Part shown: positions 8,909-16,596 of the stretch, piece by piece
How positions within the stretch are numbered: position 1 is the stretch's first letter
Layout of the letters: each line of letters begins with the position of its first letter
DNA from: Nitrospiraceae bacterium UBA6905
Lineage (GTDB): Bacteria > Nitrospirota > Thermodesulfovibrionia > Thermodesulfovibrionales > UBA6898
Direction of reading: 5' to 3'
Assembly (NCBI GenBank): GCA_002451165.1
Contig: DKBH01000028.1
Location: forward strand, 1 to 57,859
Length of the DNA: 57,859 nt
Notes under the pieces: generated by a model
Told to the model about the DNA's origin: nothing
Seen by the model: the letters and a program-made list of their open reading frames with translations, nothing else
The model's database searches: none
Program-made: the position numbers and the translations under genes

Positions 8909-9310
8909 GTGGCAGGGATGGGGCACAGAGGAGAACAGACGGAACAAGAGAGTTATAGGAAAATCTCCTCGAGTGAGCCTATCTTCCGGAGTCAAAGGGG
9001 ATTGCTTCTGCAGGGCAGCAGCAGCGGATCATACATGGTGCACGCCGCCCTTCTTTTTCTGGTTCTCCGGCCGACACGCGATCGCATCTATGCCGTATTC
9101 CTGACATTCAGCGGCATTGCCGTGATCGTGACGTTTACCGTAATAAAGATCTTCGGCAGAGCATCTGCTGGTCTAATCATGGCGACATTCGACGGTGAAC
9201 CCACTCAAGCGTATTTTGAGATCAGGCAAACTCTTGTGCTTATGCAGAACGTTAATAGCACCTGCGCAAAACGCAGAGAAGTTGACGCAGCCGGCAAAGG
9301 AATTATGTAA
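8909..9310 (+). CDS. Small putative membrane protein, unknown
   Basis: A 133-codon frame starts at GTG 8909 with a purine-rich ribosome site (gaaaggagaag, about 8892-8902); ATG 8918 is an alternative. The middle has hydrophobic segments (about residues 43-52 and 60-80), and the C-terminal third is polar. I see no family resemblance. The good ribosome site and the hairpin just after the stop support a real gene. The odd, low-complexity N-terminus argues that it could be a degenerate or spurious frame. Confidence 0.4.
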   Translation: MAGMGHRGEQTEQESYRKISSSEPIFRSQRGLLLQGSSSGSYMVHAALLFLVLRPTRDRIYAVFLTFSGIAVIVTFTVIKIFGRASAGLIMATFDGEPTQAYFEIRQTLVLMQNVNSTCAKRREVDAAGKGIM

Positions 9311-9316
9311 AGCTCG

Positions 9317-9349
9317 GCGGGCATGCTATTCACAACATGCCCGCTTTTT
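9317..9349 (+). terminator. Terminator-like hairpin directly before the cytochrome operon
   Basis: GCGGGCATG (9317-9325) pairs perfectly with CATGCCCGC (9336-9344), followed by five T. It ends 12 bp before the cytochrome start codon and just before its ribosome site (9351-9357), so it can end the upstream transcript or attenuate the operon. Confidence 0.8.
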
Positions 9350-9361
9350 CGAGGGGGAACT

Positions 9362-10753
9362 ATGACAGTACAAAAATCGCACCTAAGCGCATTCGTCGTT
9401 CTTGTGATCATGCTATCGTTTTCTTTCAGCGGCGCACAGCTTTCAGAGACAGACCAGGCCTGTCTCGGCTGTCACGAGATGGAGCAGAGCATGCATTTCG
9501 GCAACGGAGAAGCTCTGTCCCTGAAGGTCAATCCGCACGAAGTGGAAAAGTCGGTCCACAAAATCATCGGATGCTCCAGCTGCCATGGCTTCACGCCGGA
9601 CAATCATCCGAAGCGGTCATACAGGAGCAGAAAAGAATTTAGTTCACTGAGTGCCAGGAAATGCACACGTTGCCATGACACCAATGAGAGCCCTATCCAT
9701 AAAAAACTCATCGATGAGTCAGCGACGAAAACCACGTGCACCGACTGCCACGGAGCGCACAACGTAAAACGGGTGCGTGAACTCTCCAAGGGAAACCAGT
9801 ACTGCCTGACCTGTCACAATAAGGAACTCGAAGTCCATTACAAGGACGGACATGCGGAAAAGGCCATGATCGATGAGGCGGTTCTGAACAATTCCGTCCA
9901 TAAGAGCCTGAGTTGCGTGGACTGTCATGTGCGGGTATCATCAGAAGACCATCCGATAAGAGAGTTTCGGAACAAGCGTGAATTCTCCATGGTCATGGCG
10001 GAAAACTGCAGGCGATGCCATTTTGACAAATACAGCAGGACCCTTGAGGGGATACACTTCAAGCAGCTGACGGAGGGTAATGTGAAAGCTCCGATCTGCT
10101 CCGACTGCCATGGCACACATGCCATTGCCTCAGCACGCAAGGACAAGCTGGCAAATGCCCAGAAGTGTGAACAATGCCACAAGGACATCTACGCGATCTA
10201 TGCGAAAAGCGTCCACGGTGCCGCACTGATCAAGGAGAACATCGAGGATGTGCCGATCTGCTCGGATTGCCATAAGGCACATGATAATGCGGGTCCGCAT
10301 ACCGCGGACTTCAGGATCTCGGTGCCCCAGACCTGTGCAAGCTGTCATGCAAAGAAGGAGATTATGCAGAAGTACGGTCTCTCCACAAAGGTGATCGATA
10401 CCTACCTGCAGGATTTCCACGGCGTCACCATGAAGTTCTATAAGCAGTACGGTCAGACAGAGAAGCAGATAGCCGTATGCATAGACTGCCATGGCGTTCA
10501 CGATATTGCACGGGTCAGGAATCAGGGGGCTGCCGTCGTGAAGCAGCACCTGCTGAAGCGCTGCCAGAAATGCCACCCTGATGCTGCGGCAAACTTCCCG
10601 GACAGCTGGGTCTCACATTATGAACCAAACTTCAAGAAGGCATCCCTCGTCTTCCTCATCGACCTTGGCTATAAGATCTTCATACCATTCATGATCGTCG
10701 GACTGCTGCTGCAGATCATACTGCATCTCTGGCGGTATGCCGTGAACAGATAA
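9362..10753 (+). CDS. 13-heme cytochrome c, periplasmic with C-terminal membrane anchor
   Basis: The start ATG 9362 follows the ribosome site GAGGGGG; an in-frame codon at 9323 lies inside the hairpin and is unlikely. The 463-residue product has a signal peptide (about 8-26), 13 CXXCH heme motifs (first CLGCH, last CQKCH), many extra histidines for bis-His ligation, and one C-terminal membrane segment (about 430-455). Several motifs come as CXXCHGXH or CXDCH pairs, as in the NrfH/NapC-related and doubled-CXXCH families. It should move electrons between the quinone pool and periplasmic partners. The next gene, 16 bp on, encodes a cytochrome b, so the two probably form a membrane quinol-cytochrome c module. 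Confidence 0.92.
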   Translation: MTVQKSHLSAFVVLVIMLSFSFSGAQLSETDQACLGCHEMEQSMHFGNGEALSLKVNPHEVEKSVHKIIGCSSCHGFTPDNHPKRSYRSRKEFSSLSARKCTRCHDTNESPIHKKLIDESATKTTCTDCHGAHNVKRVRELSKGNQYCLTCHNKELEVHYKDGHAEKAMIDEAVLNNSVHKSLSCVDCHVRVSSEDHPIREFRNKREFSMVMAENCRRCHFDKYSRTLEGIHFKQLTEGNVKAPICSDCHGTHAIASARKDKLANAQKCEQCHKDIYAIYAKSVHGAALIKENIEDVPICSDCHKAHDNAGPHTADFRISVPQTCASCHAKKEIMQKYGLSTKVIDTYLQDFHGVTMKFYKQYGQTEKQIAVCIDCHGVHDIARVRNQGAAVVKQHLLKRCQKCHPDAAANFPDSWVSHYEPNFKKASLVFLIDLGYKIFIPFMIVGLLLQIILHLWRYAVNR

Positions 10754-10769
10754 TATTAAGGAGGTATCC

Positions 10770-11531
10770 ATGTATACTGCAAACAGGGAATATATCAGAC
10801 GGTTCGGGCCTGCCAGGCTTGTTGAGCACTGGCTGAACGCCGGCACATTCATCCTGCTGGTGATCACGGGCCTTGCCCAGAAGTTCCATGACTATGACAT
10901 CTCACAGTGGATCATCATGTCTTTCGGCGGGATCGATACCACGCGGCTGGTGCACCGTTACAGCGGCATAGCGCTGACGATCCTTACGGTCCAGCATATC
11001 CTGGTGGCTTCGTTCGGCATACTCTTCAGAAAATGGCAGCCCAGTATGGTGATTCATATGAAGGACTTCCGGGATGCAATCGATAATATCCGTTACTATC
11101 TTGGGCTTTCAGATGAGCCGGCACGGTGCGACCGTTACGACTACAAGCAGAAGTTCGAGTACTGGGGCGTCGTTGTCGGCGGCATGCTCATGGCCGCGAC
11201 AGGGCTTGCGCTTTGGTTTCCGACAGTGGTTACGCAGGTGCTGCCCGGTCAATTCATCCCCGCGGCCAAGGCCCTCCATACGAACGAGGCGCTCCTGGCA
11301 TTCCTCGTAATCGTCACCTGGCATGTCTACAACGCCATCTTCAGCCCCGAGGTTCTCCCATTGGACACGGTCATTTTCACCGGCAAAATCTCTCAGGAGC
11401 GGATGATCCATGAGCATCCTCTTGAGTATGAGCGTATGTTCGGGGTGACGCTTCCTCGGCATCACGGGAAGGACGAGGAACCGTCAGAGGCAAGCGCAGC
11501 ACCGGGCCACGGTTCAACACCATCCCCTTGA
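10770..11531 (+). CDS. Cytochrome b subunit (FdhI/HyaC-like b-type, quinone-reactive)
   Basis: This 253-residue protein has about four membrane segments and a ribosome site (aaggaggt) before ATG 10770. Candidate b-heme ligands are H20, H62, H76, H170 and H185, placed as in the formate dehydrogenase/hydrogenase cytochrome b family (EHWLNA near the N-terminus, HRYSG, WHVYN near the end). It should exchange electrons between membrane quinone and the multiheme cytochrome encoded just upstream. The polar C-terminal tail (about 215-253) is probably cytoplasmic. The gene is followed 48 bp later by the heme-motif sensor kinase. Confidence 0.85.
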   Translation: MYTANREYIRRFGPARLVEHWLNAGTFILLVITGLAQKFHDYDISQWIIMSFGGIDTTRLVHRYSGIALTILTVQHILVASFGILFRKWQPSMVIHMKDFRDAIDNIRYYLGLSDEPARCDRYDYKQKFEYWGVVVGGMLMAATGLALWFPTVVTQVLPGQFIPAAKALHTNEALLAFLVIVTWHVYNAIFSPEVLPLDTVIFTGKISQERMIHEHPLEYERMFGVTLPRHHGKDEEPSEASAAPGHGSTPSP

Positions 11532-11579
11532 CAGCATGGAGAATTTCACTTATGGTTATATTGAAACTCAGGAAAGTCC

Positions 11580-13418
11580 ATGCAGAAAAAGATAATCATC
11601 TCGATCCTGTTCACGGTTGTCATCATAGCGGTGAGCCTGGGCGTCATAAGTTACATTGCCGTGCGGGAGGGTATCGACCACGCGCTCCAGCACAAGATCC
11701 AGCTGTCGGCCATCGTCGCAAAAAACATCGATATTCTGCTGAGCAGCAGCCTTCAGCGGCTCTACGATATATCCCTTTCCGGTACCGTCTCCCTTCCCGA
11801 CAGAAATTGGAAGCCCGAGCTGGCCGCCCTGAAAAAGGCATATGACTATTCCATCTTCTCGAGCGGCATCTTCATCCTGGACCTCGCAGGCAACGTCGTC
11901 TTCAGCTATCCCCCCCAGCCGCTGACCCAGGGCAATCTGTTCACCCCTCCCCAGTTGCATGCTGTCATCAACGAGGGGCGACCTTTCATTTCTGACATTC
12001 AGACCATCAAACCGTCAAACAAGAAGACCATCTATATCATCGTTCCCCTTAAGAACAAATACGGCGTTATCGAAGGCGCGGTCGGGGGGGAGATCGACCC
12101 CTCGGCCCTCAGCTTCAACGAAATCATCCGTTCATTTCCGGTCGAACCGAACGCATATATGGAGATCGTTGACAGCAAAGGGATCGTGGTCGCATCCACC
12201 GATGCAAAACGTATGTTCAAGGACCAGTCAGAAGGACATACCCAATTCCTCGACAAGCTGATACAGGGGAAAAAAGCCACCATCACAAAATGCCATCGTT
12301 GCCACACCGACGCATTTTCTGCGGGCAGCAAGATAGACCGGTCTGTAGATATCATGGCATATGCCCCGCTCGAAACGGCAGCCTGGGGGGTCTCGATTAT
12401 TCAACCGGAAAGCGATATTGTTGCCCCCATTGATCGCATGAAGCGATCCTTCGTTCTGGTCAGCCTCGTGGCCATTGCCATTGCCCTCATGATCGCCGTT
12501 GGCATGAGCCGCAGTATTGTCCGCCCGGTCCATGACCTGATCGACGCCACGGTAAAGATCGCCGGTGGTGATATGTCCAAGACCGTCGCCTTTGGGGGAG
12601 CAGACGAGATCGGGATGCTGAGCAGCAGTTTTGAGGTGATGAGAGTAAAGCTGTCCGATTCCATGGAGGAGCTTCACCAGGCCAATGTGCAGCTGGAAAG
12701 AAAGGTCATCGATCGGACAAAACAGATCAGTGACAACCGGAAAAAGATTCAGGAACTGCTGAAAAAGGTTATCACGTCGCAGGAGGAGGAGCGGAAGAGG
12801 ATCGCCCGTGAGTTTCATGACAGCATCATGCAGGACCTCTCAGCTGCCCTCATCAAAGTCGACATGTGCAGAACATACCCGGAAAGCATAACCGAGGAAA
12901 AGATCGCCTATGTCCGTGATATCATAGAAAAAACCATTGATGAGATCTATAATATTATCAAGAACCTACGGCCGACAATCCTCGATGACCTGGGCTTTGA
13001 AGCAGCAGTCCGATGGCTTCTTGACAAACACCTTGAGTCAAAGGGCATATCCTGCCACGTTACCATATCGCAAGCCTTCAATGACCTAAACTTGGGTTCT
13101 CTTATCAAAATCGAGCTCTTCCGGATCATTCAGGAGGCTATAGTAAATGTCTCTCGCCATGCAGGGGCTGAGAACCTCGACATGACTATGGATTTGAAAG
13201 ATGGCGCGATTTACATCGATATTAAAGATGACGGACTTGGGTTCGATCCGAGCTTCAGGATGACGGAACATGACACGGCGCGTGGTCTCGGGCTGATGGG
13301 CATGGAAGAAAGGACAGCATTCCTCGGCGGGATGTTGGAGGTCTGCTCTGCTCCCGGAGAAGGCACGAGGGTCGTTCTGAAGGTTCCAATTGAAAATGAG
13401 GTATATGATAATGTCTAA
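11580..13418 (+). CDS. NarX-type histidine kinase with c-type heme motif in its sensor
   Basis: This 612-residue protein has TM1 (about 5-27), a periplasmic Cache-like sensor (about 35-280), TM2 (about 288-310), HAMP (310-362), a coiled linker, HisKA_3 with H413 (EFHDSIMQDLS) and HATPase_c (about 500-608). Residues 238-242 read CHRCH, a c-type heme attachment site in the periplasmic domain. Heme-bearing Cache/PAS sensors of this kind are known in Geobacter-type bacteria, where they read redox state or small ligands. The location after a multiheme cytochrome and cytochrome b fits a redox sensor of that chain (inference). The stop overlaps the response regulator start by 8 bp. Confidence 0.9.
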   Translation: MQKKIIISILFTVVIIAVSLGVISYIAVREGIDHALQHKIQLSAIVAKNIDILLSSSLQRLYDISLSGTVSLPDRNWKPELAALKKAYDYSIFSSGIFILDLAGNVVFSYPPQPLTQGNLFTPPQLHAVINEGRPFISDIQTIKPSNKKTIYIIVPLKNKYGVIEGAVGGEIDPSALSFNEIIRSFPVEPNAYMEIVDSKGIVVASTDAKRMFKDQSEGHTQFLDKLIQGKKATITKCHRCHTDAFSAGSKIDRSVDIMAYAPLETAAWGVSIIQPESDIVAPIDRMKRSFVLVSLVAIAIALMIAVGMSRSIVRPVHDLIDATVKIAGGDMSKTVAFGGADEIGMLSSSFEVMRVKLSDSMEELHQANVQLERKVIDRTKQISDNRKKIQELLKKVITSQEEERKRIAREFHDSIMQDLSAALIKVDMCRTYPESITEEKIAYVRDIIEKTIDEIYNIIKNLRPTILDDLGFEAAVRWLLDKHLESKGISCHVTISQAFNDLNLGSLIKIELFRIIQEAIVNVSRHAGAENLDMTMDLKDGAIYIDIKDDGLGFDPSFRMTEHDTARGLGLMGMEERTAFLGGMLEVCSAPGEGTRVVLKVPIENEVYDNV

Positions 13419-14067
13419 AATTCGCGTACTCGTTGCCGATGACCACTCCCTTGTCAGGGAAGGCATTTCTGCCTTTCTGAAATTTTCGGAAGACATCGAA
13501 GTGGTAGCCGAGGCGGCGGATGGCATTGAGGCCATAGAGAAGACCAAGAAGCACCGTCCCGATATTGTCCTGCTTGATATCTCCATGCCCCGGCTGGGGG
13601 GCTACGAAGCGGCTCTTGAGATCAAGAAGTTCGACCCTGATATAAAAATCCTTGTACTGACGCAATATGACGATAAGGAATATATTTCCCGTTTCCTCAA
13701 GGCAGGGGTTTCGGGTTATCTGCTGAAGAGGGCTGTCGGAAGCGATCTCATCACTGCTATCCGCTCGGTTAAGCAGGGGGAGACGTACCTCTATCCCGCC
13801 ATTGCGACGAAGGTCGTGGACAGTCTGTTCGGCAAGGGAACCATGAGCCAAGAAGATTCGTATGAAAATCTAACGGACCGGGAAAAACAGCTGCTGAAGC
13901 TGATCGCCGAAGGCCATACCCACAAAGAGATAGGCGACATGCTGAACATAAGCGCCAAGACCGTTATTGTGCACCAGACGAACATTCTCGAAAAGCTCGG
14001 CCTGAGCAACCGCTCTGAACTTATCAAGTATGCCATAGCTCATGGGGTCATCAAGATAGAAACGTAG
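13411..14067 (+). CDS. NarL/FixJ-family response regulator
   Basis: This 218-residue protein starts at ATG 13411, which has GAGG 9 bp upstream; other in-frame codons at 13390, 13396 and 13405 are less well placed. The receiver domain carries the acidic pair near the start (VLVADDH), phospho-site D56 (LLDISMP) and the conserved Lys (LLKRA). The C-terminal LuxR-type helix-turn-helix (about 150-212) starts NLTDREKQLLKLIAEGHT. It is the partner of the heme-motif kinase, which its gene overlaps by 8 bp. The target is unknown; control of the cytochrome operon itself is likely. Confidence 0.92.
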   Translation: MSKIRVLVADDHSLVREGISAFLKFSEDIEVVAEAADGIEAIEKTKKHRPDIVLLDISMPRLGGYEAALEIKKFDPDIKILVLTQYDDKEYISRFLKAGVSGYLLKRAVGSDLITAIRSVKQGETYLYPAIATKVVDSLFGKGTMSQEDSYENLTDREKQLLKLIAEGHTHKEIGDMLNISAKTVIVHQTNILEKLGLSNRSELIKYAIAHGVIKIET

Positions 14068-14413
14068 GCTCATGGGCCCCCCGGTCATCTCTCTGCCCGC
14101 TGGACATTCCCGTCCTGCGGCCAGATAGGCAAAGCGCCGCAATTGTCAGGTCGGAAAGGGACAACAGGGTATTGCAACCCTCGTCAAGTTATTGCCAACA
14201 TAAATCAGTTTCAGGAGGATAGGCAGCATAGTGCGCTTATTCCGCATATCATGTGAGGATACGACCTGAAATCATGTAGCAATTTAAGCCCGCTGGTTTC
14301 ACTGTCATGTCCAGTCAAGTAACGCTACATCGGGCGCATGAAAGGGATGATGCTTCATGATTTCATGCTGTATCATTGCACATGCTAACTCGAGGCGCAG
14401 GTCGATACCTAAA
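14068..14413. other. Non-coding stretch upstream of the sigma-54 activator gene
   Basis: No gene or clear terminator is seen here. A 10-bp inverted pair is present: TGAAATCATG at 14267-14276 and its complement at 14356-14365, 79 bp apart. It could be a paired operator or chance. Confidence 0.3.
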
Positions 14414-14442
14414 TTGACAATTTTGGCAGATTTTGATATGTT
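14414..14442 (+). promoter_or_regulatory. Sigma-70-type promoter for the sigma-54 activator gene
   Basis: TTGACA (14414-14419), 17-bp spacer, TATGTT (14437-14442). Transcription would begin near 14449, 40 bp before ATG 14489. Confidence 0.55.
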
Positions 14443-14488
14443 TTGATGCGACAATGCCTAATAACTACCAGGAAAAGGGGTCATTGAC

Positions 14489-15838
14489 ATGCTGAATATC
14501 CTTGCTGCAATGGAAAGCCCACCCGAAAATGTCATGAACCTGATTACAGGCCACAAGGTAGATGTTCTTACCAAAGATATTGCCATGATTAAGACGGTGG
14601 CACGAAAGAATTACGACCTCATTTTACTTGCCGACGCGATCGAAATGCTGCCGTTGATAAAGTCCGCTGATCCTCGTGCAGAAGTTATTTTTTTTGCAGG
14701 CGGCGGCGTAGAGCCTCCCGAAGTGATACAACATGGCGCCTATGCCTGTTTCTCGTTCCCCGTTGACATCTCACGATTGACGGAGGTTATTGACAGCATC
14801 TCCCGTCTCGTCGAAAAAAGACGGGAGAACGCGAAACTGGAAGGTCAGCTAAGCGCAAATTACACGTTCTTCGACAACGTCGTGGGCAGGAACCCCCGAA
14901 TGATAGAGACGTTCATGTTCATCAAGAGGATCGCGCAGTATTACAGAACGGCGATTATTCTGGGCGAGACGGGCACCGGCAAGGAGGTCATAGCAAAAGC
15001 GCTCCATTCCCTGAGTCCGGTCTCTCAGAACCCTTTTATGGTCTGTGACTGCGGCAGCCTTGTGAACACGCTTATCGAATCTGAGCTTTTCGGCCACCGA
15101 AAAGGTTCCTTTACGGGCGCAATTGCCGATAGGCGTGGGGTCTTTGAAGCCGCCGGTGAAGGGACGATTTTTTTGGACGAGATAGGCGAACTGCCGCTCC
15201 AGTCCCAGACAAGTCTTCTCAGGGTACTACAGACCGGTGAATTTAGACGCATCGGCGATCAACACGCATCACTCGCCAAATGCAGGTTCATCGCCGCTAC
15301 CAATAAGAACCTTCAGCAGGAGGTAAAATCAGGGAATTTTAGAGAGGACTTGTTTTACCGGGTCACGCAATTCATGATTGAAATTCCGCCTCTTCGCGAA
15401 AGAAAGGACGACATTCCACTGCTCTGCAGACATTTCCTTGAACGGTTCAGCGCCGGAACAGGGAAAAAGGTTCTTGGGATATCACGGCATGCCCAGATTA
15501 TGATGATGTCTTATGACTGGCCCGGCAATGTGAGGGAGCTGGAAAATACCCTTGAACGGGCAGCCATCTTGACTTCGGAATCATTCATCCGACCGGACGA
15601 TCTCCCGGAACATATAAGGTCGGTCTCATCAGAAAAGGTTCGTCATCCTGTTTGTCTTGACGACGTCGTCAAGAAACATATTGAAGAAACGCTTGTCACG
15701 TGCAACGGCAATAGAACGAGGGCAGCGCAAATGCTTGGATTAACGAAGAGATCGCTGTTGCGGAAGTTAGAGAAATATGAGATACAATCCCTTCAAAAGA
15801 GCAAACGCACCAAAAACGCACCTGCTCGCACATCATAA
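14489..15838 (+). CDS. Sigma-54-dependent activator with pseudo-receiver domain
   Basis: This 449-residue protein has a receiver-like N-terminal domain (about 1-120), an AAA+ domain (about 130-370) and a Fis-type helix-turn-helix (about 395-435). The AAA+ part has Walker A GETGTGK (159-165), the sigma-54 contact loop as GSFTGA, and Walker B TIFLDEIGE. The receiver part lacks the N-terminal acidic pair, has LLADAIE where the phospho-Asp motif should be, and has FSFP in place of the conserved Lys-Pro. It probably is not phosphorylated in the usual way. It lies just upstream of a -24/-12 promoter at 16141 and is the obvious candidate to activate the three such promoters in the window (inference). 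Confidence 0.92.
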   Translation: MLNILAAMESPPENVMNLITGHKVDVLTKDIAMIKTVARKNYDLILLADAIEMLPLIKSADPRAEVIFFAGGGVEPPEVIQHGAYACFSFPVDISRLTEVIDSISRLVEKRRENAKLEGQLSANYTFFDNVVGRNPRMIETFMFIKRIAQYYRTAIILGETGTGKEVIAKALHSLSPVSQNPFMVCDCGSLVNTLIESELFGHRKGSFTGAIADRRGVFEAAGEGTIFLDEIGELPLQSQTSLLRVLQTGEFRRIGDQHASLAKCRFIAATNKNLQQEVKSGNFREDLFYRVTQFMIEIPPLRERKDDIPLLCRHFLERFSAGTGKKVLGISRHAQIMMMSYDWPGNVRELENTLERAAILTSESFIRPDDLPEHIRSVSSEKVRHPVCLDDVVKKHIEETLVTCNGNRTRAAQMLGLTKRSLLRKLEKYEIQSLQKSKRTKNAPARTS

Positions 15839-15925
15839 GAATCATCTAACTAACTGATTTTAAAGAAAATAATATAATCCTACGCAGTCTCGGCGTACAC
15901 GCTATCCACGCAATCCACTGAAAGC

Positions 15926-15942
15926 GCCAAAATCGCCCCCTT
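15926..15942 (+). promoter_or_regulatory. Candidate activator site (UAS), copy 0
   Basis: GCCAAAATCGCCCCCTT, followed by AGGGATGG. It matches 15 of 17 positions with the elements at 44110-44126 and 55125-55141, in the same orientation relative to the downstream promoter. It lies about 200 bp before the -24 box at 16141. The rest of 15839-16140 holds no gene. Confidence 0.5.
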
Positions 15943-16140
15943 AGGGATGGCGCTGGCTCTGATCACCCTCCCCAATAATCCACATTACCCTCTACCATAC
16001 ATGTTCTTAAAGCGCTCGCTTGGTTACGTCTGTTAGACCAGGAATCCATTTTTTTCAATAGATTAGAGACTGCCTTGCCCTGCTGGCAGATGACATCAGT
16101 TTGTTTTGAGACAACGCGCAATCAACTTCGCTGAGGTTCA

Positions 16141-16156
16141 TGGCACAGTTAATGCT
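16141..16156 (+). promoter_or_regulatory. Sigma-54 (-24/-12) promoter
   Basis: TGGCAC-N5-ATGCT with the invariant GG (16142-16143) and GC (16154-16155) separated by exactly 10 bp. The start of transcription would be about 16166, some 45 bp before the PilZ-like gene. Confidence 0.65.
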
Positions 16157-16213
16157 CTAAAAGGTGAAGAACGGAAGTAACGGGTGTAGATAACGTAATC
16201 GTTGAGGATGAAG

Positions 16214-16576
16214 ATGAAAAAAAGCGCAGACAGGAGAACTGAGACAGAACTGTACGTAAAGGTAACACCTCTACCCCCGCTCTTTGCCTTTTGGGGCGTA
16301 GTATGTAACGCGTCGGAAAGAGGATTGCTCATACGAAGCACCGGAAGCCTTCCGTCCGGTACCGTGGTCGATATGGAAGTGTTTATGCCGGGCATTGATC
16401 CCTGTCTTCTTAAGGGCACGGTGCGCAGAGTCGCTAAACTGTCCGAACCGGATGAGAGGTTCGGCATAGGAGTCGAACTCACCGGCAGGAGTCTTGAATA
16501 TGACCGACTGTTGAAATTTGTGGACTGTCACGTTCACATAACATATGCAACATCCATGCAGGATGTTCTGTGTTAG
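16214..16576 (+). CDS. PilZ-like domain protein, first of a paralogous pair
   Basis: ATG 16214 has GAGG 6 bp upstream; ATG 16208 is also in frame but too close to it. The 120-residue product shows a PilZ-type barrel: NASERG fits the (D/N)xSxxG c-di-GMP motif, and later strands read VDMEVFMPG, LLKGTVRRV and FGIGVEL. The RxxxR motif usually needed for c-di-GMP is not clear in the N-terminal segment. It is plainly paralogous to the minus-strand protein at 54602-55003; both share FWG or YWG before the motif and end in an LKFVD or MKFVD helix. It is the first gene behind a sigma-54 promoter and precedes the TolC-family gene by 20 bp. Confidence 0.7.
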   Translation: MKKSADRRTETELYVKVTPLPPLFAFWGVVCNASERGLLIRSTGSLPSGTVVDMEVFMPGIDPCLLKGTVRRVAKLSEPDERFGIGVELTGRSLEYDRLLKFVDCHVHITYATSMQDVLC

Positions 16577-16596
16577 GACAGTGCAAAGGAGGATTT

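Noticed and set aside
14420..14440. TTGGCAGATTTTGAT as a sigma-54 promoter before the activator gene
   Set aside because: The spacing to a GC pair does not fit; the same bases form the spacer of a good TTGACA-17-TATGTT promoter.
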